Under the pieces are notes generated by a model. That model saw only the letters and a list, made by a program, of their open reading frames with translations. It was not told the origin of the DNA and did no database searches. The position numbers and the translations under genes were made by a program. 64,000 nucleotides of DNA from Macrosoma leucophasiata (lineage: Eukaryota > Arthropoda > Insecta > Lepidoptera > Hedylidae): assembly GCA_036365455.1 (NCBI GenBank), contig JAWQUS010000022.1:4712001-4776000 (forward strand). The letters are read 5' to 3'. The stretch's first letter is position 1, and every line of letters starts with the position of its first letter. Positions 12,401 to 21,400 of the stretch are shown here, in pieces.

Positions 12401-15400
12401 CAGAAGGACTCTTTGTCAATAGACAAAAGGATCATGGCAAAATTTGTACAGAAAAAATGAAAAAAAGGTACACGGTAAAACAGCATGGAAATATTATCCA
12501 GTGAACCTAAATAACATTTTCTGATACTCAAAATGTTCTTTAGGTTTCCTTGATAATATTTCTAATCCGTTTTACCTTGTACTTTTTTCTACCTTATTTT
12601 TGTACAAATCAATATATGAAACTTGCCATGATTCTTTTATCTTATGCCATTTTTTAATGCCATTCTAATTTCAAATTTCAATTTGTACTTATACAACTGT
12701 TACTTTTGACAATGAAATAATGTATTGAATTAACACACAAGATTCTGCACTCTAATTTTATCTTAAACTTTTTATAAAGCTTTATTAGAGATACAATTTA
12801 AAATTAATGGTCTTGAAATGGTAAAAGATATTTGTCATGTTTTGCAAAATCACTTTTTTTGTTGGCAACACAAAATTAAGTGGGATTGTCAGATAGTACA
12901 AGGTAATTTAGTAATCGTGAAAAACAATACATTTTGTCGCGACAATGTATATTCGTATGAAAAATCTGTTTTCTTAATCTATATTATAAAAATCAATTGC
13001 TGTTCGTTAGTCTCGCTAAAACTCGACAACGCGTGGACCGATTTGGTTTAGTTTGGTATTGAATGATTTTTGGAAGTCCAGGGAAGGTTTAAAAGGTAAG
13101 AAAATATGAAGAAATTGAAGGGAAATAGTAAAAACTACAATTTCATTTTCCCATACAAATACTCCGTATAAATCAATCTTTGATACATTATTTCATTGTG
13201 AGGCAATACGAAGTTTGCCGGAACAGACCTAAATAATGGTGATGGAATTGTCTAAATTGACTCATTTGTTTCAATTCACTCTCTAAAAACTGGTGATAAA
13301 TAAATAATCTTGAAATGAAATAAAAAAAACAGATTTAAGTGAAAATAATCTTGTTAAACCACGTCTGATTAATCTTGCTACTATTAAATTATTATAAATG
13401 TGAAAGAATGGATGTTTGTTTGTTGTTCAATCACGATTTCGATGAAATTTTGTACATAGGTAGAGTATATATGGCTGTAATACATAGGATACTTTTTATC
13501 CCCTTCAGAGGTTCCTTAAGGATTTTTTAAGTATACTTACGCGAACGAAGTGGCGTACAAAATGTAGTAGGCACTATTATTACGTTCTTTAGTTTGTTGT
13601 TTAAACACACCGCGGACACTCCGCCAAAATTCCATACAAACGCTTAATTTAGTATCTATTACACAGACATCAATCAGTGACGTGTATTTACACGTGCACC
13701 TGTGTGCGTAGCACGTACAAAATACCAACCGTCGCCGATAAGAAGGAAAGAGATTGAGTGTTGATTGACGTCGAAGTGTCCATTCTATATGTAGTATTAT
13801 TACATATTCTCTGTTTTTTTTTCTTTGTCTGAACAAAACGTGATTACGCTCAGGAATGAAAGAAATTCTTTTTAAGATCTTCCAGGTCTCTTTCGAGTTA
13901 CCACGAGCATCACTGAGTTCTTTTTGGTAAAATTCACGTTTGACTTTTTTTAGCAAATTATTTTAATTTAATTCTCAGTCTGTTGTTTACTCCTTTTTTT
14001 ATTTGTTGTTTTTTTCTGTCGTGATGTTTGATTGAAACTTTGTTCTACATTATGATCTTCGTTAGGTAATGTATGTTCAGACTGTTCTTCAGCAATTTTA
14101 CTTGATGAACACGTTTCAGCTACTACACTACTATATGTTTTACGACTAGTTTGAATATTCAATTGTGTACCACAGGACATATCCATACTTATCTCATTAT
14201 TAAATTTAAGTTTCTCAATCCTTTCTCTCTCTAGATAAATCTGTAGTGCTCCACGATATGTCACTTGACTTTTTGACATTATATCTCTTATTAATTTTTC
14301 TCTAATGAACACAGGGCATTTTTTATCAAGTGAAAACGCCTACTGTTCTTGTACCAGGATTTAATGAGTGAACAATTTTTCAGCGGTAACAGAACACAAG
14401 GTCAATTGTTTCGAATTATTAAGGAAACGAAGTTTTTGCTGTAATAAACACGATTTTGTTATTATTTTTAGTTCATTCGGATATTGTTTTATAATGAGGA
14501 AATACGGGCGGGCGTAGGCACCACAGCGTCACCTAATATTGTACTTGCCGCTAAATGGTAGTGTTCAGCACTATCGTGTTCCGGTCAGGTGGTAATGTAC
14601 GGCCCTGTAATTTCCTTCACAGTGGCGTAACACCTTAGGCCTCAGGAGAGGTAACGCATCTGCATTTTGACCTTGGTCTTTGTGTAAGTGTCTATAGGCT
14701 GCAGTCATCACTTAACATCAATGTGAACTGCATGCTTGTTTGCCACTTCCATTACATAAAAAAAACATTTTTGAGTTTCGAATACATAATAAGCTTGCAA
14801 TATATTTTTGCTAAGTATATTTCCCACACGTTCACATATTCCGTCATACGAATGTTTAGAGATCTATTCAACTATACACGATTTCGTTGTCATTGTTTAT
14901 TTAATCGGATATTGTTTTATAATGAGGAAACAAAATGACAATGAAAGTCAGTGCCCCTTAAAAAGTAACAATTGACGTATTGCAAATAGATTGGAACTAA
15001 TTTTTGCTGTCAATTGTTTGAATTCTCCCACGCGTTTGCTAAAAACAGGTAAAGAAAATCGATTCAACTATGTTACTATTAATAATAAATCGACAATTGT
15101 CAAATAATTGTATGCTTTTGTTGGAAATAAAAAAAAAAGTAACAAATGTGAAGAGAACTCAACTGTAGTTGATATGTTCTTAGGTTTTCGCGAGCTACAC
15201 TCATTGAAATAAAACTATTTTTACGGATTTATCTCGCGTATATTAAACTAAAATGATTTTTAGAATCAACCCGACGTTTCGGTCGCTTTTCAGCTTCCGT
15301 GGTCCCGGGCAGACTGAGGTGACATTTGTCTGACAGAAGTTTGAAAAATTATATGTAGCTACCTCCATCGATTTCGTAAACGCCTTGCAGTTGACCTCAA

Positions 15401-18400
15401 CTGTAGTTGACTAGATAAGTAATATAGTTTATTTTAGAGTACCTTTAGTGTTGCTGGAGGACGTAGACTTACCGTATTACCTATTTTACTTGCCGTCAAA
15501 TGGTATTTTTTAGTGCTGCTGTGTTCCGGATAGATGATATTGTAAGGCCAAGTAGTAACTATCACAGAGACATAACAAAATTAAATCGGACATTGTATTA
15601 TTATGAGGAAACAAAGGACAATGAAAGTCAGTGCCCCTTAAAAAAAGTAACAATTGACGTATTGCAAATAGATTGGAACTAATTTTTGCTGTCAATTGTT
15701 TGAATTCTCCCACGCGTTTGTTAAAAACCGGTAAAGAAAATCGATTCAACTATGTTACTAATTATAATAATCGACAATTGTCAAATGATTGAACGGTTTT
15801 CTTTTGTTGGAAATAAAAAAAAAGTAACGACTGTTACTGGTAATTTTTACTGGTGGTAGAGCTCCAGTGACGGAGTTCGCGGGCGTAGGTACCACCACAT
15901 TACCTAATATACTTGCCGCTAAATGGTAGTGTTCAGCAATATAGTGTTCCAGTTAGGTGGTAATGTACGGCCTTGTAATTTCCGGCACAGAGACTTAACA
16001 CCTTAGGCCTCAGGAACCGTAATGCATCTGCATTTTGACCTTGGTCTTTGTGTAAGTGTCTATAGGCTGTAGTCATAACTTAACATCAATTTGAACTGCA
16101 GGCTTGTTTACCACTTCCATTACATAAAAAAAAGTGAAGAGAACTCAACACTAGTTGACTAGATAACTAATATAGATTATTTTAGAGTTCTTTTAAGTGT
16201 TGCTCGAAGATGTGAACTCACCGTATTACCTTATCTATCTGCCGTCAAATGGTAATTTTTAGTGCTGCAGTGTTCCAGTTAGATGATATTGTAAGGCCAA
16301 GTAATAACTAGCACAGAGACATAACAACATAGGTCTCAGGGGTTGCAACGCATCTGTATTTTGACCTCTGGTTTTTGTGTAGATGTCTATAGGTTGCAGT
16401 CATCAATTAACATCAATGTGAGCTGCATGCTCGTTTGCCACCTTCCTTACATAAAATAAAAAGTTTTTTTTGGTAAAAAAGTCTCTAATATATTGCACAA
16501 AACTTACGAAATAGTCGTTAAGCCAACTTTACGTTGTTACGGGAAATAAACCGGTAATGATCCGGTAATTTATATTGTTTAACGATTTATTGTTAACTAT
16601 TATTGTTTAATTAACGTGTCAATCGAAATTGGCATTTATTTATTACGTTTTAGTAGAAATAGAAATAGAAATAGAAAATATTTTTATTTCGAATAGATCT
16701 TTACAGATACTTTCAAAACGTCAATAAATCATAGACTACCTAGAGCGAATAACCATTACATATAGTAAAAGCAAAATCATATATTAATAGTAAATTAAAA
16801 ATTAAAATTTAAACTATTTGGTTAAAACATAATAATCATAAAATTTTTCAATTCCTTCAATGATAATAAATGAAGAAAAAGAAAAACTTATTCGTCAAGA
16901 TCAAAGTTATTCACTTAGTAAGTGTTTATGACAGGTATTATTTAATTATACATTATATACTAACCCCCTTATTCATAAACGTACATTAGATACGTTTTAG
17001 CTATAGAATGCTTTGTATTTGTCAGTTGATTGTCAAATGTGCAGGATGGAAAAAGACCAGGGAGAGATTAACACTGCAACACTTTAGTTAAAATACGTTT
17101 ATGAACAAGGGAGTAAGTTCATTAGTTTATTGTCATATTGTATAATTTAAATCTTCGATCATAAATCAATGCGTAAAATAGTATTTTGGGATTTTTCGAA
17201 AGTTTCTACTGTCATCTTTGGGACATGTTAAGAGATGTCAAAAGACAATAGGATGGGCAGAGATGTCAATAGACTCGCCACCTATTACATGAGACAAAAC
17301 GTAAGTGGCAAATTGTAGGCTTGCATCTATTTTTGTATGCATGAATGTAGGTTTGCATTGAACTCTGTTTATCTCTTCGGGAATACAGGCGAAGTATAGT
17401 GTTGGTTTATGGCTTTTATAAAAGCAAGATTTTTATACAGGTGTCTATAGGCTTATCCAAATATGATGTATTTAGATGATAACAGCTCAAAGAAACATCG
17501 TGAATATTTGCCATCATGATTAATTATAAAACAAAATACCGTCTTACCTTCGACGATTGTATAAAACAAATACGTAATATTAATCTCGAATGTTCCATTA
17601 TTACCTTTGTGGCGATTGCATGATGATTACAATATGGATTAGCACGGGTGACCCGGCGTAACGTGCGCGAGGCACGCGCTCTACATTTTGACATCCAGGC
17701 GGACTGCTTTCACTGACTAGTTTCCGCGTTTGGTAATACTTGGGGGATGTTTTATGGACTCATGAATGATATTTAGTTTTAAATATAATAAACTTACTGG
17801 TGGAAGAGTTCCAGTGAAGGAGCTCGAGGGCGTAGGCACCAGCGCATTACCTATCTGAGGCCAAATGATAGTGTTGAGCACTATTGTGTTTTCGTGAAAA
17901 GTTGATCATGATTATTGCCCTTTTATAAAGCAATAAAAAAAAATTTAGAAAGTTATTTTATTAATTTTTAAAAAGTACGTAATTTTAGAAATTAAAAAAT
18001 AAAAATCTGAACGTGAAATATAAGGTATCAAGCATTGAAACCGAAAAATATCGATTTATTTTAAACTTACATTAACATCTAGAAAAAACGTAAGTACTCG
18101 TTGACGTATCAACGAGTACTTACGTTTAAAATGTCACATGAGAAGGCAATATAGAAAAAACAAATAAAGCCTTTATAATTTCAAATTTATTAAAAAAAAA
18201 AATGTGTAAACTTAAGTATATTTTTTGTTTTTTTTTTCTCAGTTGATAAAAAGATCGAGTCCATTCTTTGTTTACACATGATTATATAAAAAGTTGTCAC
18301 GTAACTTTACGAATAACATTAAATCGATTTCTCAACATTTCCAAGAAGTATATTACTCGATTGTAATTTTATGTATGTACGATACTGATCTAGGAAATAT

Positions 18401-21400
18401 CGATAACCTTCAACTGTCAATGCCTCATTGAGTTGGTAGTGAAACTTATTACGAAACGGGAAGCGTGATCGACGCGACAATTTTGTTTTAATGAACGTGG
18501 CATACAAACTTTCAGTTCACATTGATGTTAAGTGATGACTGCAGTATTTTTTATTTATCGAATTCTTTTATTATCATTATATAGAATAAATGATTCGCCA
18601 GCTATACTGAATGTGATGGCAACGTCCAACCATGAGATATATCTATTAGCAGAGAATAATGGAAGCAAAACTGACATACTCATTTACTTAATCACATGTA
18701 CCTATTCGAGTTTAAAAAGGTTGTCATAGTAAAAATATATTTTCTGCAACCTTATCTGTTTCAAAGAAAACATAAAATAAAAACCTAACAAAAGCTCCAG
18801 CAGTTACTAAAGTATAAGAAAGTAAAGTAAAAATTGGGAGAGCTGCTTTAGATAAAATCATATAGGTATCAGTCAAAATAATTCTCAAATTGTATTGGAT
18901 CCTTATCCCCTTATTCATAAATGTACATTAAATACGTTTTAGCTATAGAATGCTTTGTCTTTGTCAGTTGCATTGTCAAATGTGCAGGATAGAAAAAGAC
19001 AAAGGAGAGATTAGCAACACTTTAGCTAAAATACGTTCATGAATAAGGGGGTTAGTGTATATACACTTTCTATATAGAAACGTTACTAACCAATTTATTT
19101 TACACTGTAATTGGGTAATTGCACGTTACCTGTATTACTCAACTGTTTTAGTAAATTGCGGAAACATTCGGACTTAGATCGTGGGTTGAAATGGTGAGGC
19201 CGGAATTAATTTATAGTGGTACTCTGACAGTTGTTTGCATAGTAAAACCACAGTACAAGAAAAACATATACGTTCTTAGGCTGTGGTAGGTAAAACTTTG
19301 GCGAAGATTTTTGGTTAAAAATGAATGAAAAAAAATTATAAGCAAATAATTTTATTCTATTTTTCTATTTTCTTAAAGGCTTTTTTTATTTTGACAAAGG
19401 TTTTTCAGTGTAGGTAATCGTAATTTAAAAATCTTAAACAAATAATTACACACCTACTTAGTAAAAATATTTTGGAATTAATATATTTTTTAATAGGATA
19501 TCAAAAAAACATGAAAAACTACCTATTTCAATTTTGGGTATAATTTAAATTGTTTTTTTTTTCACTTCTTGATAAAATAGTAAAAGTACGAATACAAAAA
19601 AAAAATGTATTTGCTTATAAACTGTTTTTATGTTAGCCTGACAAAATAATCATATTTAAAAGTAATATTACTCCTAGTACATAATGTACTAAGATTCTAT
19701 TATTAGTATTTTCAGCGAAAATATGTTTTTTCTGGTATCAAAATTGTAATTTTTCTGATAACAAAATGTTCGAAATCCTAAATCTTTCTTTTGCCAAAAT
19801 ACAGGACTCCCTAACGAGTCGATAAACGGACGAACAAACAGAAACACAAATTTGAACATTTAGTAATAAGATCACACTGATTTTTGCGGATTTAATGAGT
19901 TTAATGATGGTTAAATGAGCTAAATTTGCTTTCTTACGCTCTAAACACGAGGCCATACTGAACAAAGCTTTAAGTTCTAGTCTAGATTAACCTCGTTCCA
20001 ATTTTAAATGTTTCGTGAACGTTCTAGTGATCGTAGGACTAATGCATTGAAGGTCTTAGATTTATGTGATTGCATTTTAATGTATGAATAGTTAGTACGG
20101 TCGTAATTTATATATTTTTATAGCTGTAAGGATAAACCTCAGTGCTATTTGACATTTATTTAGTAACTAGCTGACCCGGCAAACTTCGTATTGCCTGAGA
20201 ATGAAATAATGAGTCAAGGTTTGATAGATACGGACTATTTGTGTGGGAAAATGAAATTGTGGTTTTTACTATTTTCCTTCAATTTCTTCATATTTTCTTA
20301 CCTTTTAAACCTTCCCTGGGCTTCCAGAAATAATTCAAAACTAAAATTAACCAAATCGGTAGAGCCGTTCTCGAGTTATAGCGAGACTAACAAACAGCAA
20401 TTGATTTTTATATACAACATGTAACGGGAATAATGCACACTATTTAACATCTCGATTAGAAAATCGAGTTATAATCATAATACATGAACTGAAATGACAT
20501 ATTTATGTATTTAAAATTTTTATTTAAAAAATAAGTTGTCCTCAATTTGTACGAACAGTATGCACACCCTATGCAATACTTACCCTACCTCTACCTTCGA
20601 CCACACATAAAACACGAACCAAAAAAAAGTGATGTAGCGTAACTTGCGTACCCTTATTTAACACTCGCCACACCAAATGGGTGACCACAATTTCCTTAAT
20701 TTTAATTAACTTTGGGACAAAATATTACTAATATCAAAAATGTCTGAAATCGATTCGGTTATCGATTCTGAACTAACTAGTTTCGGGTTGTACATTCAAT
20801 CCTGTTACACGTTGTACATAGATGATCCTTCGAAAATCTGCTCCATTTCAGTAAACGGATACCTATCTATCTAATCAAATCTTATTAATTGTATGGTCGC
20901 GTAATTTATTAAAAAATAACCCAGAGGGGCAACGCATTTATATTTTGACCTCTGGTTTCTATGTGTATGTCTTTGGGCTACACTGTTACTTACCATCAAC
21001 TGTTACTTGGTAACGTATGCCTCCGTAAAAACTATTATAGAGTCAAAATAACGTAGTTCTGAAGGGTAACGCATCTGCATTTTGACGTCCGGTTTTAATA
21101 CAGATTTTTACGAGTTGTATTGAAATACCAGCCTTTTTTTTTTAGTTATGGATGTGGTAAACAAGCTTCCAGTTCACATTGATGTTAAGTGATGACTGCA
21201 GCCTATAGACACCCACAAACAGACCAAGTTCAAAATGCAGATGCGTTACCACTCCTGAGGCCTAAGGTGTTATGCCTCTGTGCCGGAAATTACCACCTGA
21301 CCGAAACACGATAGTGCTGAACACTACCATTTAGTGACAAGTATATTAGGTAATGGTGGTGCCTACGCCCGCGACCTCCGTCACTGGAGCTCTACCACCA

